NCBI GenBank assembly: GCA_041671045.1
Contig: JBAZCF010000009.1
Coordinates: forward strand, 1 to 64,000
Origin: Parachlamydiales bacterium
GTDB lineage: Bacteria; Chlamydiota; Chlamydiia; Chlamydiales; JABDDJ01
Length of the DNA: 64,000 nt
Direction of reading: 5' to 3'
A program made the position numbers and the translations under genes. Shown here piece by piece: positions 44,524-53,429 of the stretch (position 1 is its first letter; the number at the start of each line of letters is the position of its first letter). The notes under the pieces are model-generated. The model did no database searches. It was not told where the DNA came from and saw only the letters and a program-made list of their open reading frames with translations.

Positions 44524-44687
44524 GCAGCTCCTAATTTTTTAGACATTCCGCAAGATAACCTTTCAAAGGTTTAGATGCCAGTTTTGGACTCTGGATTTCA
44601 AATTTAGAGAACAATATGTAGATTGTTATTGTTTAATAACAATCTTTTATTTATTATTAACAACATTAATTAAAAGAAGGAATGTAA

Positions 44688-45737
44688 ATGACTACAACCC
44701 CACTATCTTTAAATGTATTTTTAGCTACAAAAGAGAATTCTGAGAGAACACAAGAGCATTTTCAAACCTTTTTTGGTAAAATGACTATCAATCAGGTTTT
44801 ATACCCAGTAAAATATAATTTTACTTCCACTCCAAGCTCTTTGACAGACACTTCACAGAAAACTCACCTTTATATTCAAACGATTAATCTTGATAATGAT
44901 ACTCCTGACTTCACTCAACTTACTAATGACTTTAAGGAATTTAAAGGCGAAAATAATGACGTTCTGGGACATATCATCGTGGGACATTATGTGGAGACGG
45001 AATCTACATTTAAAACAGCTAACATGCCTTTCGTCTCAAAATCAGCTTTTCAACAGCAATTCCCTGTGGATCAATATGCTACCACCGCCTGCTTTGGATA
45101 CCAGCATAAAAACGGAGATATAGGTGATCCACAAGATACTACAAACTCCCTTGGAATATCTAATTACTGCTTGACTGAGAATGTTATCTTAGCCGTTTTG
45201 AAAGATGTCAAAAATGAAGCATCCGTGCTTGCGTCCTCTTCTACAGAAAAAGCGAGAACATCAGCCGAAGAAAATCATTCTTCCCCAGCTTCACCTTCTT
45301 CTAGCTCCACAGAACAAAGCCACGGTAAAGAGCCGGCTATTCCTCAAATAACGACAATGATCCCTCCGACTGATGAACAAATCAGAAAAGCACCAGAAGC
45401 TATAGAGCCATCTATAAAAGCTCCTGCACCTATTTTCATTCAAACTCAAGCACCTGTAGAACTTCCGCAACACGCCCAGCAAATTGAAGATATCCAACAT
45501 GAAGAGTTATCTCTTATTCGCGATAGACCCATTCAGAGAAGTAGTAATACGTCCGTCTGGACCTGGTTGAACAATCGTAAAGCATCCATAACTGCATATG
45601 TAGTTTCTGCTGTAGCTATTATTTTCTTTGCTCCTACTCACCCCGTGATATCAGTGGCGATCACAGTAAGTGTTGCAGCTATTGTAATACGCAACTTCAT
45701 AAGAGAAAAATTAAAAACTCTCCAATCATTTGCTTGA
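44688..45737 (+). CDS. Hypothetical protein with Ser/Pro-rich linker and C-terminal membrane hairpin
   Basis: 349 residues; family not recognised. Residues 1-175 look globular. The middle (about 180-290) is low-complexity, rich in Ser, Pro, Glu and Ala (SSPASPSSSSTEQS). Two adjacent hydrophobic segments (ITAYVVSAVAIIFFAP, VISVAITVSVAAIVI) with basic flanks close the protein. A closely spaced hydrophobic pair is the hallmark of chlamydial inclusion-membrane proteins, which favours an effector role. AGAAGGA precedes the ATG. Confidence 0.65.
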   Translation: MTTTPLSLNVFLATKENSERTQEHFQTFFGKMTINQVLYPVKYNFTSTPSSLTDTSQKTHLYIQTINLDNDTPDFTQLTNDFKEFKGENNDVLGHIIVGHYVETESTFKTANMPFVSKSAFQQQFPVDQYATTACFGYQHKNGDIGDPQDTTNSLGISNYCLTENVILAVLKDVKNEASVLASSSTEKARTSAEENHSSPASPSSSSTEQSHGKEPAIPQITTMIPPTDEQIRKAPEAIEPSIKAPAPIFIQTQAPVELPQHAQQIEDIQHEELSLIRDRPIQRSSNTSVWTWLNNRKASITAYVVSAVAIIFFAPTHPVISVAITVSVAAIVIRNFIREKLKTLQSFA

Positions 45738-45760
45738 AGTGCCCTTACAGAATAAGCCTG

Positions 45761-45820
45761 TCCTAGCATAGGAATGCGGTGACAAGTCCTATGCTAGAAA
45801 ACGCTTTTGCTTCGCAAAAT
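45761..45820. repeat. Intergenic hairpin repeat, copy B
   Basis: CTAGCATAGGA (45763-45773) pairs perfectly with 45787-45797, and TTTTGC-TTC-GCAAAA follows (45805-45819). Read on the minus strand it matches copy A base order. It lies between converging genes. Confidence 0.6.
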
Positions 45821-45885
45821 CAAATTATCTCCAGAATAAGCCTGTCCTGGTATCCTACACAATGTTTTAAAAGATAGTTGTCTTA

Positions 45886-47025
45886 CTAGAGAACGCTTTC
45901 TTGGGTAGTAAGGCTCATTTTTGGCTTACGATAGTATCTAAACAAGTTATACCCTGTTAATAGGATAAGACCTGGATAGCACACTGAAAGGATAGGTTGT
46001 AGGAAAGCTACAATCCCATTGAATTCAAGCATAGAAAATCCGAAAGTCACGACGACGGTGAATACCAAAGCCGCTTCATAGGATATCTTATTTTTTGCTA
46101 CATCTTTACGCACAAACTCTGCAAAGATGCCTGCCAGAGAAATTGCTGTCGTTAGACAAGCCAAACAGACAGCAACACAAACGATCAATCCTGCATTCAT
46201 TCCGAGGACTTCCCCTGCAATCGTCCCCAAAAGTTGCGCTTGAGGAACACCTTCCAGCGCATAGGTAAAGCGCGCAGCCAGGATTCCAAATCCAACATAA
46301 ACACTGGCGATAAGGATTGCAGCAATGGTGATTGACATCGCAGAAATTTTCATCCACTGCTTCTTTTCGGTGGGTGATGCTTGGGCAGGCATATGTTCAC
46401 GCATCCATATCGTAATAAACGATGCGAAGAAAAGCCCGGCTAAAAGGTCCATTGTTTGATAGCCTTCAGTCAGTCCTAGCATGAAAGATTTTCCTGCTGA
46501 AATGGCTGGGAGAGGAGCTGTATCGGGAACATAGAAAAGGCCTACAAAAATAATGCAATAAAGTACGCCGATAAGAATAGGGGTCATAAGATTGCCCAAT
46601 AGGCTGACAATACGATTTTTTTTCAGTGTAAGAATCAGAATAAGCACACAAGAAATAATATTAAAAGTGAGGGCATTTCCATAAGGGAAGTACATATGAA
46701 AAGTCTCCTGCGAAAGCGCTATGCAGCGAGGGATAACGCCAAAGGGCCCTAAAAGACAGAGGATGGCAGCGGCTAAAAGAAAACCTCCGTATCTACCTAG
46801 GGGAGAGAAAAAACTTTTATGGCACCCATCTAAGAGGGTGGCGGCATGAAGGCCGATGAAGGGTACTAAAACAGCAGTGAAAAACAAGCCGAAGAGTGCA
46901 TAGTAAATATAGGCGCCTGTTACCTGTCCCACAGCGAGAGGGAAAACCACATTGCCTGCTCCAAAAAACATGGAGAAGAGAGCAAAGCTCAATGTGATTG
47001 TTTTACCTATAGATGTCCTAGTCAT
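45886..47025 (-). CDS. brnQ: Branched-chain amino-acid transporter, LIVCS family (second copy)
   Basis: 379 residues. The signature ALFSMFFGAGNVVFPLAVGQ is followed by LLGPFGVIPRCIALSQETFHM and GYQTMDLLAGLFFASFIT, as in the copy at 24650. The two proteins are clearly paralogous but diverged. It imports Leu, Ile or Val with a cation. A Leu/Val leader peptide with a hairpin lies upstream (47094-47150). So this copy may respond to Leu/Val, while the other responds to Ile/Val. Confidence 0.93.
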   Translation of the reverse strand: MTRTSIGKTITLSFALFSMFFGAGNVVFPLAVGQVTGAYIYYALFGLFFTAVLVPFIGLHAATLLDGCHKSFFSPLGRYGGFLLAAAILCLLGPFGVIPRCIALSQETFHMYFPYGNALTFNIISCVLILILTLKKNRIVSLLGNLMTPILIGVLYCIIFVGLFYVPDTAPLPAISAGKSFMLGLTEGYQTMDLLAGLFFASFITIWMREHMPAQASPTEKKQWMKISAMSITIAAILIASVYVGFGILAARFTYALEGVPQAQLLGTIAGEVLGMNAGLIVCVAVCLACLTTAISLAGIFAEFVRKDVAKNKISYEAALVFTVVVTFGFSMLEFNGIVAFLQPILSVCYPGLILLTGYNLFRYYRKPKMSLTTQESVL

Positions 47026-47029
47026 TAGT

Positions 47030-47102
47030 CTATTACCTTTATTTGATTAACGTTGATTTGAAAGTTGCGGAGGCAAGAGGGGTAGAGTGCGCGCTAGCGC
47101 AC
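47030..47102 (-). promoter_or_regulatory. Attenuator region of the second brnQ
   Basis: On the minus strand, GTGCGC (47102-47097) and GCGCAC (47092-47087) form a 6-bp stem; the leader stop TAG lies in the loop. The sequence after it is C-rich and G-poor (CTCTACCCCTCTTGCCTCC...) up to AAAGG near 47037. The plan is the same as at 24583-24642. No T run follows the hairpin. Confidence 0.55.
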
Positions 47103-47150
47103 GACGACTAGGACTAAATAGGTAGTAGGTAGAGCTTTATTGATAATCAT
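47094..47150 (-). CDS. Leader peptide for the second brnQ, rich in Leu/Val
   Basis: 18 residues, MIINKALPTTYLVLVVVR, with TTA GTC CTA GTC GTC GTG near the end. Its length equals that of the first brnQ leader. ATG 47150 begins 7 bases after the -10 box, so the mRNA should be leaderless. The stop TAG lies in a hairpin loop. It is a probable sensor of charged Leu/Val-tRNA. Confidence 0.75.
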   Translation of the reverse strand: MIINKALPTTYLVLVVVR

Positions 47151-47157
47151 AGCTATT

Positions 47158-47186
47158 AGTATATACCATTCTTGAATTTTTTGCAA
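47158..47186 (-). promoter_or_regulatory. Promoter of the second brnQ leader
   Basis: TTGCAA (47186-47181), a 17-bp spacer and TATACT (47163-47158), then 7 bases to the leader ATG at 47150. Confidence 0.75.
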
Positions 47187-47237
47187 TACGTTTAGAACGC
47201 TGTCGTGGGATAAAGGACAGCAGGAACTTTAACATAG

Positions 47238-47266
47238 TTGGGGATAAATGCCTATCAAGCTATACT
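47238..47266 (+). promoter_or_regulatory. Promoter for smpB
   Basis: TTGGGG (47238-47243), a 17-bp spacer and TATACT (47261-47266). The start point near 47273 excludes the longer reading frame and supports the ATG at 47289. Confidence 0.5.
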
Positions 47267-47288
47267 ATTAGCAATAATAGGTAAGTTT

Positions 47289-47753
47289 ATGAACGAAGCA
47301 AATAAAGACCTTATGACGAATCGTAAGGCACTGCACGAATTCGAGATCTTGGAACAATTTGAGGCCGGGATTGTGTTGCAGGGAACAGAAATCAAGTCGC
47401 TTAAGATTGGCGGAGGAAGCTTGCAAGAAGCTTATGTACGCGTAATTAAAGGTGAAGTGTGGCTGGTAGGCTTCAGCATACCGCCCTACAAATTCGGAAA
47501 TGTCCATAATCATGAAGAAAAGAGGGATCGCAAGCTCTTGCTGCACTTTCGTGAGATTGATAAACTACAGCGGGCGACCCAAGAAAAGGGGCTGACAGTC
47601 GTTCCTTTAGCTCTATATATGAAAAAGGGGCTTGTAAAACTGCGTATTGCCACAGCACGTGGAAAAAAACTTGTCGACAAAAGAGATGCGATAAAGAGTC
47701 GTGATGAGAATAGACGCATGCAGAAAGCCATGAAAGACGTAAAGCAAAGATAA
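47289..47753 (+). CDS. smpB: SsrA-binding protein
   Basis: 154 residues from ATG 47289; the frame opens earlier, but the promoter lies there. SmpB carries tmRNA to stalled ribosomes. It has TNRKALHEFEILEQFEAGIVLQGTEIKSL, NVHNHEEKRDRKLLLH (family form YxxxRxRKLLLH) and the basic tail DKRDAIKSRDENRRMQKAMK. It lies four bases before rlmH; both act on ribosomes. Confidence 0.96.
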   Translation: MNEANKDLMTNRKALHEFEILEQFEAGIVLQGTEIKSLKIGGGSLQEAYVRVIKGEVWLVGFSIPPYKFGNVHNHEEKRDRKLLLHFREIDKLQRATQEKGLTVVPLALYMKKGLVKLRIATARGKKLVDKRDAIKSRDENRRMQKAMKDVKQR

Positions 47754-47757
47754 ATTA

Positions 47758-48177
47758 ATGCAGATTACGCTCTATTCCGTAGGTAAAACCAAGGAACAAT
47801 GGCTCGAAGAAGCTTGCGCTGAATACATCAAAAGACTGTCCCCTTATGTGAAGTTCTCTGCCGAATGGGCTAAAGATGATGCGCAGTTGATTAAGATAAC
47901 ACAGAAAGAACGTTTACTGCTGTGTTTGGATCCTGCCGGAGAACAATATACCAGTGAGGATTTCTCTGCTCTGCTCATGAAGAAAATGGAACAAGGCGGG
48001 GCAAGGCTAGGAATAGTTATCGGAGGCCCTGAAGGACTTCCTGCTGTGCTTAAGACTTCAAATTCTCTTGTCAGCTTCTCAAAAATGACATTTACACATC
48101 AATGTATCCGTCTTTTGCTTTTAGAGCAGCTTTATCGCGCTTTTGAGATCGCGCGCGGCTCACCCTACCATAAATAG
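47758..48177 (+). CDS. rlmH: 23S rRNA (pseudouridine1915-N3)-methyltransferase RlmH
   Basis: 139 residues. It is a SPOUT methyltransferase with the SAM-knot motifs GIVIGGPEGL and LLLLEQLYRAFEIARGSPYHK (terminal HxK). The N-terminal pattern ITLYSVGKTKEQWLEEACAEYIKRLSPY is also family-specific, though the protein is slightly shorter than the common 155 residues. It acts on helix 69 of 23S rRNA. It is cotranscribed with smpB. Confidence 0.93.
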   Translation: MQITLYSVGKTKEQWLEEACAEYIKRLSPYVKFSAEWAKDDAQLIKITQKERLLLCLDPAGEQYTSEDFSALLMKKMEQGGARLGIVIGGPEGLPAVLKTSNSLVSFSKMTFTHQCIRLLLLEQLYRAFEIARGSPYHK

Positions 48178-48189
48178 CAGGGACAGGGA

Positions 48190-48214
48190 GACTAAGCAGT
48201 CTATCTGCTTAGTC
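48190..48214. terminator. Hairpin terminator after rlmH
   Basis: GACTAAGCAG (48190-48199) pairs with CTGCTTAGTC (48205-48214) around a five-base loop, between converging genes. Confidence 0.65.
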
Positions 48215-48256
48215 ATCCATAAATAGACTTCTTGCGAAATACCCTCTGGTTGGGTA

Positions 48257-48745
48257 TTAAGACTTTTGCGATTTCAATTGCCATGCATAATTATAATAAA
48301 TCATCGCTCCATTGATAAGGGCTGCGCCGATGGCCGTATCGATCCATCCACGAATATCCGTCGGAATATCCAACACTTTAATCAGTACGCCTAGCCCGAT
48401 CATAAATCCGAGCAAAATGTAATATTTATAGCCGTATACATTACTTATGGATGTAGGGTTAGGAAAACTTAATATCCTCGATACGCCTTGTCTTGCCGAT
48501 TTGCCTAAAACAAACCTTCCTTTCATAAATCCTATGACTAAAGCCAGAACGATAGTCACTATCACCGCAGTTTCATTTCCCCCGATCATTTGCCCAAAAG
48601 AAGACATAAATGCTTCCTTATTTGCGAGGTATGGTTCAGCCAATGGGTTGAGAAGGAGTTTCAATCCGATGTTGAGTAGAAAAACACCGACTAGAAACCA
48701 AATTGTGCCGGAAAGAATGATCAGTTGTTTATGCGATAATTTCAT
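48257..48745 (-). CDS. Hypothetical membrane protein, four spans
   Basis: 162 residues; family not recognised. Hydrophobic segments are at about 8-30 (LIILSGTIWFLVGVFLLNIGL), 60-75 (AVIVTIVLALVIGFM), 105-125 (YYILLGFMIGLGVLIKVL) and 130-148. Between the second and third is a basic loop (KGRFVLGKSARQGVSRI). TGGAG lies before the ATG. It stands alone. Confidence 0.7.
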   Translation of the reverse strand: MKLSHKQLIILSGTIWFLVGVFLLNIGLKLLLNPLAEPYLANKEAFMSSFGQMIGGNETAVIVTIVLALVIGFMKGRFVLGKSARQGVSRILSFPNPTSISNVYGYKYYILLGFMIGLGVLIKVLDIPTDIRGWIDTAIGAALINGAMIYYNYAWQLKSQKS

Positions 48746-49001
48746 GGTGTCTCCATTTTTTTCACTTTAGATTAACAAATCCTTTCCCAAAATGAAAGAA
48801 CTTGGCGTAATAGTAGCCTTGAAAGTGAAAGAATTTCGCAGGAAAACTTGAGTGTTAGGTATTTTAATGAAATATGCTAAGATTTCCCAAGTGCGGAATT
48901 TATATTAGTTACTAATAATAGACGGATCTATTGCATAAACTGTGACTATGGAGACCCCTTAAAGGTCTCTATCCTATAAATTTGTAGAAGGAAGGATTTT
49001 G
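48746..49001. other. Gap between divergent genes
   Basis: It contains a small inverted repeat GGAGACC...GGTCTCT (about 48952-48972) 30 bases before the next ribosome site. No gene or known RNA is recognised. Confidence 0.4.
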
Positions 49002-49823
49002 ATGTGCCTTAAAGTCTTATTGGATTTGTGCGATTCATTTTATAATAATGTGTACGGACCTAACACAAGTGTGTTTGAAGGACCAAAGTCTACTGGATAT
49101 AGAAAGCTAAAACTCGAAGAAAATGTGCTGCTAATAAATAATATCGGCTTTCGTCTCACAACTCCTATATTAGAGACTGGCTCCACTAAATTGCATTTAG
49201 TGAATATTGATAAAAAACCTTTGGTGAGGAACCCATTGACTCCACGAAGCACTACTCTTCGTTTTGATTCTGCGGAAATACTGATCGAATTTGAAGGACC
49301 ACATATCAAATTCAGCGATGAGAAAGATGTTTTCTATGTGGACCCCAGTAATGTTGTGTATCAAGAGGGAAAAGAGTATTTACCCATACTGCGCCACATA
49401 CCTCAACCTGTGTATAACCCTGAAGAGAAGTGTATCTATTTTAGAGCCGGAAACCCGCAGCTAGAAATATTATTGGCTGCTTATAACGATCATGGGATTG
49501 TGATTGTGGCCAAGAATGCCCACAATACAAATAATGAAAATTTACTCTATTGGTGCCCCCCAGGCCACGATACATTTACATATCATAGACCGGATAAAAA
49601 TGTAGAAGTGGGCGCAAACAGTTTTCGTTATCAGGATGAAGAAAGCTGCATATTCTTCCATTCAGAGATATTCGACACTGTCATAGGGCTTAGCATTAAT
49701 GGAAAAGCTGCCTCCACAATTAATACTTCAACCTTACATTCTGAAAAATCAAAGCATGATTTATTAGGGCACTTTCAATCTTCGCATCTTTCATACGCAC
49801 ACCATGGTTATGTTAGAGCTTAA
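49002..49823 (+). CDS. Hypothetical protein, 273 residues
   Basis: ATG 49002 has AGGAAGGA nine bases upstream; the TTG before it is in frame but unneeded. No family recognised. It seems mainly beta-structured (many short V/I/F-rich strands such as ILIEFEGPHIKF, CIYFRAGNPQLEILLAAY), with no signal peptide or membrane span. Aromatic and His residues are frequent near the end. A hairpin and repeat C follow. Confidence 0.65.
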   Translation: MCLKVLLDLCDSFYNNVYGPNTSVFEGPKSTGYRKLKLEENVLLINNIGFRLTTPILETGSTKLHLVNIDKKPLVRNPLTPRSTTLRFDSAEILIEFEGPHIKFSDEKDVFYVDPSNVVYQEGKEYLPILRHIPQPVYNPEEKCIYFRAGNPQLEILLAAYNDHGIVIVAKNAHNTNNENLLYWCPPGHDTFTYHRPDKNVEVGANSFRYQDEESCIFFHSEIFDTVIGLSINGKAASTINTSTLHSEKSKHDLLGHFQSSHLSYAHHGYVRA

Positions 49824-49847
49824 TTTTAACCCGTGGCTATTGAATGC

Positions 49848-49874
49848 CTTGGACATGGTTTAGCATGTTCAAGG
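49848..49874 (+). terminator. Hairpin terminator after 49002 gene
   Basis: CCTTGGACATG (49848-49858) pairs with CATGTTCAAGG (49864-49874), with one G-T pair. Confidence 0.5.
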
Positions 49875-49878
49875 GGAA

Positions 49879-49938
49879 ATGAAACGTCCTAGTATAGGAG
49901 TGCAGTAACAAGTCACTGCACTCCTGCACTAGAACAGG
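49879..49938. repeat. Intergenic hairpin repeat, copy C
   Basis: CTAGTATAGGAGTGCAGT (49889-49906) pairs with 49915-49932 (two mismatches) around the loop AACAAGTC. It shares CCTAGTATAGGAGTGC and the loop with copies A and B. Confidence 0.6.
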
Positions 49939-50110
49939 TTTAGTCTGTCATGGCGCATCTCGTTTAGATTTAAATGATCCATCGGGGTTCAAATAATAAG
50001 ACTCCAATACTGAGATTTAATGTGTAAGTTGGGTTTTAACTAGACAAAAATAGAGAGTAAAAATATATACTTTATATTCGGAATATAGTTATTTGATATT
50101 GAGAGCTACA

Positions 50111-51223
50111 ATGAACATTTCCCTGCCATTTTTAAGAGCATCGCTGGTATTTATATCCATTTTGATCGGATCTTCTGTCAGTGCATCCATTGCTTCATCT
50201 AACGAACTTCCAGCGTACATCTTAATAGGGGGGATCAGCGGACTCTTTTTCGCCCTCTTGCTCATAGGGCTTGAAATCCTAGTAAAGAAAACGGCTACCC
50301 TAAGAGGATATAATGTCCTTACCATCGGTCTTCTGTTCGGTATCCTTTTGGGTACTACCATTCAAGGCCTTCTAGGTGTAATACTCACATCAACCAACTT
50401 CGCTCTATCCCCACAAATTACAGCAGTACTTCACGCCGTCATCTACCTCGCAAGCTGCTATTTTGCGGTGATTTTAACTGCCCAAGCCTCTCAGGAACTT
50501 TACATTTCTATCCCCTTTTTAAAGTTCAAGCCCACCACACCGGCAAAAAAAGACCTACTCTTAGATATTTCTGTCTTACATGATCCACGCCTTATCGATT
50601 TAGCTGCGTCGGGTTTATTGGACAATCTTGTCTTGTTGCCTAATTTCATCGTAAAAGAACTTCAAGAGCAATGTGAAGATAACGAGGATGACATTGTCCG
50701 TACTAGAGCACGCCGTAGTTTAGAAGTTATTGATAAGTTGGAGGCTCTCCCCCATTTAAATCTTCGCTATACCGATGTTGACTTCCATGAAATTAAAGAC
50801 CCGATCACCCACCTTGCACGTGTGGCGCGCCATTTGGACTGCAATATTCTAACTGCTGATATTAACCGTGTACAGCAGGCAAATATCGAAGGCTTGCGCA
50901 TTGTAAATATCCATTCCCTCTCCAATGCATTGAAGCCTCTGACGCAAACCGGCGAATACATGGGCATCAAAATCCAACGTTATGGAAAAGAAGCACGCCA
51001 AGGGGTTGGCTACTTAGACGATGGAACCATGGTTGTAGTCAATGGCGGCGCAGCATTTATTGGCGACACTATTCGCACCCAAGTTCTTTCTGTCAAACAT
51101 ACCTCATCCGGTAGAATGATTTTCTGTAATGCCTTGGATGTTGATCTAGATGACCTTTCATTGGAAACGGCTTCCATCCCCGCACTAAAAGATGGGGATA
51201 ATTCCAAACGTTACTATTCATGA
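50111..51223 (+). CDS. PIN-TRAM domain membrane protein (YacL-like)
   Basis: 370 residues from ATG 50111. Four N-terminal spans (about 1-140) precede a PIN nuclease-like domain (155-290). It holds LLLDISVLHDPRL, LPNFIVKELQEQCEDNEDDI, RRSLEVIDKL and CNILTADINRVQQA, with the conserved Asp residues. A TRAM RNA-binding domain (EARQGVGYLDDGTMVVVNGGAAFIGDTIRTQVLSV) closes the protein. Homologues in Gram-positives are called YacL. It is probably an RNA-acting membrane protein; its target is unknown. It overlaps acpS by four bases. Confidence 0.88.
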   Translation: MNISLPFLRASLVFISILIGSSVSASIASSNELPAYILIGGISGLFFALLLIGLEILVKKTATLRGYNVLTIGLLFGILLGTTIQGLLGVILTSTNFALSPQITAVLHAVIYLASCYFAVILTAQASQELYISIPFLKFKPTTPAKKDLLLDISVLHDPRLIDLAASGLLDNLVLLPNFIVKELQEQCEDNEDDIVRTRARRSLEVIDKLEALPHLNLRYTDVDFHEIKDPITHLARVARHLDCNILTADINRVQQANIEGLRIVNIHSLSNALKPLTQTGEYMGIKIQRYGKEARQGVGYLDDGTMVVVNGGAAFIGDTIRTQVLSVKHTSSGRMIFCNALDVDLDDLSLETASIPALKDGDNSKRYYS

Positions 51224-51597
51224 TCCTTGGAGTCGGAACTGACATCATTGAAATCGCTCGCATAGAAAAAGCTATCGAAAGACAGGGCGATCCTTTTCTA
51301 AACCAAGTATTTACTGCCAATGAAAGGGCCTATTGTTCTAGGCATCAGGCCTACCTAAGAAATTACGCGGGTAGATTTGCTGCTAAAGAAGCTATTTTAA
51401 AAGCGACTGGAACAGGGTTGCGTGATGGAATTTCCTGGCAAGATATGGATATCTACAATGATGAACTGGGCCGTCCGGCTGTGCGCCTTTCAGGTAAGTT
51501 ACAAAATATTCTAGGTGATAATATCACTGTTCACCTTAGCATAAGCCACTCTGCAGATTATGCTACAGCTGTTGCTGTCATCGAGAAGTTAGATTAA
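51220..51597 (+). CDS. acpS: Holo-[acyl-carrier-protein] synthase
   Basis: 125 residues. The enzyme transfers 4'-phosphopantetheine from CoA to Ser36 of AcpP (25797). It has the Mg2+ site GVGTDIIEIARIE and GRFAAKEAILKATGTGL (Asp and Glu ligands) and the ending LSISHSADYATAVAVIE. Its ATG overlaps the PIN-TRAM gene stop. The gene lies close to trxB, as in Chlamydia. Confidence 0.96.
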   Translation: MILGVGTDIIEIARIEKAIERQGDPFLNQVFTANERAYCSRHQAYLRNYAGRFAAKEAILKATGTGLRDGISWQDMDIYNDELGRPAVRLSGKLQNILGDNITVHLSISHSADYATAVAVIEKLD

Positions 51598-51623
51598 TTC
51601 TTCTACTCAAAACTTCACCTCTC

Positions 51624-52433
51624 TTAGTAAAGAGTGCGTTCAAGAGCAAATGATAGTTGCAAATTATTTTTGGGGCAATTCCGGGCATATACGCGGTAAA
51701 GGACACCCACTTTAAATGTGCTCGTAAAGAAGCGTGATTCTGATTTCCATCCCATATCTACAAATTGATATCGCAGTTTGCCATATCCTGAGAAATCCTC
51801 CGGACAGAGAAGGCTGTGTCCTAATCCCCACTGTGAATTTATTACAAAGGCATTAGACCAGAAGTCGCAATAATTTGTTTCAAAGGCTGCATCCGCACGT
51901 AGCCAGGGTGCGCCTCTATCGCCTACCCCTATTCCACCTAAAGCCCAACCCCGGGCTAGCCAAAATTGGTTCGGCGCAAATTCTTTACCCACAGCTAGAT
52001 GGGCTTCACCTGCCATAGCTCCATGCGCGAATACACCAACATCTTCTCGTGCCGGTTTGGAAAACTGCATATAGGTTACTCCTGCGGAAAGGCTGACGGG
52101 ATCTCCGATCACATCATCTAACAGTAGGTAGCGTCCCATCAGCTGAAAATCTTTTGCATAGAATGAACGCTGCTCGGTTGTATCAGCAAGGCTGAATTCA
52201 GCCTGTGCATTCCAAGGCATCCAAGGAGAGATGTCGGCCCCAAAGGTAAAGAAGTGAGAGGTTTCTCCATGATTACGGCAATCGGTATCGGCATCTAACC
52301 TTTGATAGTGTTGGTGGAGGTATTCAAAGTAAGTATCTAGTTCCAATACAGGACTTTTATACCAAGGAGCATAATCTAATCCTTGCAGGGTTGCGGTCCA
52401 GATCAGTAGAAAACTCCACCACCACTTAAACAT
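51624..52433 (-). CDS. Probable outer-membrane or periplasmic barrel protein
   Basis: 269 residues with an N-terminal signal peptide (FKWWWSFLLIWTATLQGLDYA). The mature protein is rich in aromatic residues and alternating strands (FFTFGADISPWMPWNAQAEFSLAD, KLRYQFVDMGWK, LQLSFALERTLY) typical of a beta-barrel. The last residue is Tyr. It starts one base inside the trxB stop, so the two are coupled. I recall a hypothetical gene at this place in Chlamydia (CT101), but homology is not shown here. Confidence 0.65.
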   Translation of the reverse strand: MFKWWWSFLLIWTATLQGLDYAPWYKSPVLELDTYFEYLHQHYQRLDADTDCRNHGETSHFFTFGADISPWMPWNAQAEFSLADTTEQRSFYAKDFQLMGRYLLLDDVIGDPVSLSAGVTYMQFSKPAREDVGVFAHGAMAGEAHLAVGKEFAPNQFWLARGWALGGIGVGDRGAPWLRADAAFETNYCDFWSNAFVINSQWGLGHSLLCPEDFSGYGKLRYQFVDMGWKSESRFFTSTFKVGVLYRVYARNCPKNNLQLSFALERTLY

Positions 52434-53383
52434 TATTGAATTCCTTCAGCAGCCAATGCACGTTCAACTTCTATTGCAGCCATACAACCCGTCCCTGCTG
52501 CGGTAATAGCTTGACGATACTCAAAGTCTTGAGCGTCGCCGCACGCAAAAACCAGGGGTTTATTCGTTTTGCAAGAACCTGGTTTCACGCGGATATATCC
52601 GTTATCGTGCAGATCGATCTGGCCATTTAGAAAAGATGTGTTTGGAGTATGGCCTACAGCAAAAAACACGCCGCCGGCTTCCATTTCTTTTTCCTCTTCT
52701 GTAACAAAGTTCCTTATTATTACGCTGCGGACTATACTATCCCCTTCCACACGCATGATCTCGCTATCCCAAAGGATAGTAATTTTGGGATGGTGCAATG
52801 CTCTTTCCTGCATGATTTTTGACGCTCTCAACTCGTTGCGGCGATGCACTATATATACATGGCTGCCATATTTTGTTAAGAAAGTAGCTTCTTCCACAGC
52901 AGAATCTCCGCCGCCAATGACAAAGAGGGGTCTATTTCTAAAGATGGGTATAGCTCCATCACAAACTGCGCAAGCTGTTACACCCCTCTGCCAGAATTCA
53001 CCATCCAAAGTTCCGGGGATATCTATTCGGCGGGCTCTCGCACCTGTTGAAATAATGACAGATTCAGCAAACATTTCTGTTTCGCGTCCTATAACTTTGT
53101 AGGGCCTTTGCGAGAAATCTACAGCGACGACATCTTCGGTAAGGAATTTGGTGCCGAAACGCTCTGCCTGCATTCTAAAATTATTCATTAATTCTGGCCC
53201 CGTAATCCCTTCAGGGAAACCGGGGTAATTTTCTACTTCTGTCGTTGTCATCAACTGGCCGCCTGCAGGACCGTTAAGGAACCCTTCATATAAGATAGGT
53301 TCAAGGTTGGCTCTGGCAGCATATATCGCTGCGGTATAACCTGCAGGACCTGAGCCGATGATGACAAGTTTAGCATTTTTCAT
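52433..53383 (-). CDS. trxB: Thioredoxin reductase
   Basis: 316 residues. The FAD site is IIGSGPAGYTAAIYAARA, the redox-active pair is Cys-Ala-Val-Cys in CAVCDGA (about 140-143), the NADPH site is VIGGGDSAVEEATFL and the C-terminal FAD motif is VFACGDAQD. It reduces thioredoxin with NADPH. GGAGAG precedes the ATG. It is followed directly by an outer-membrane-like gene. Confidence 0.97.
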   Translation of the reverse strand: MKNAKLVIIGSGPAGYTAAIYAARANLEPILYEGFLNGPAGGQLMTTTEVENYPGFPEGITGPELMNNFRMQAERFGTKFLTEDVVAVDFSQRPYKVIGRETEMFAESVIISTGARARRIDIPGTLDGEFWQRGVTACAVCDGAIPIFRNRPLFVIGGGDSAVEEATFLTKYGSHVYIVHRRNELRASKIMQERALHHPKITILWDSEIMRVEGDSIVRSVIIRNFVTEEEKEMEAGGVFFAVGHTPNTSFLNGQIDLHDNGYIRVKPGSCKTNKPLVFACGDAQDFEYRQAITAAGTGCMAAIEVERALAAEGIQ

Positions 53384-53429
53384 AAGATCTCTCCGTTTCG
53401 CACAAGTTTAAACCGCAAAGGCAATTAAA

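Noticed and set aside
48952..48972. Inverted repeat before the gene at 49002 as a T-box or riboswitch
   Set aside because: Only a short stem is present, with no conserved riboswitch core.
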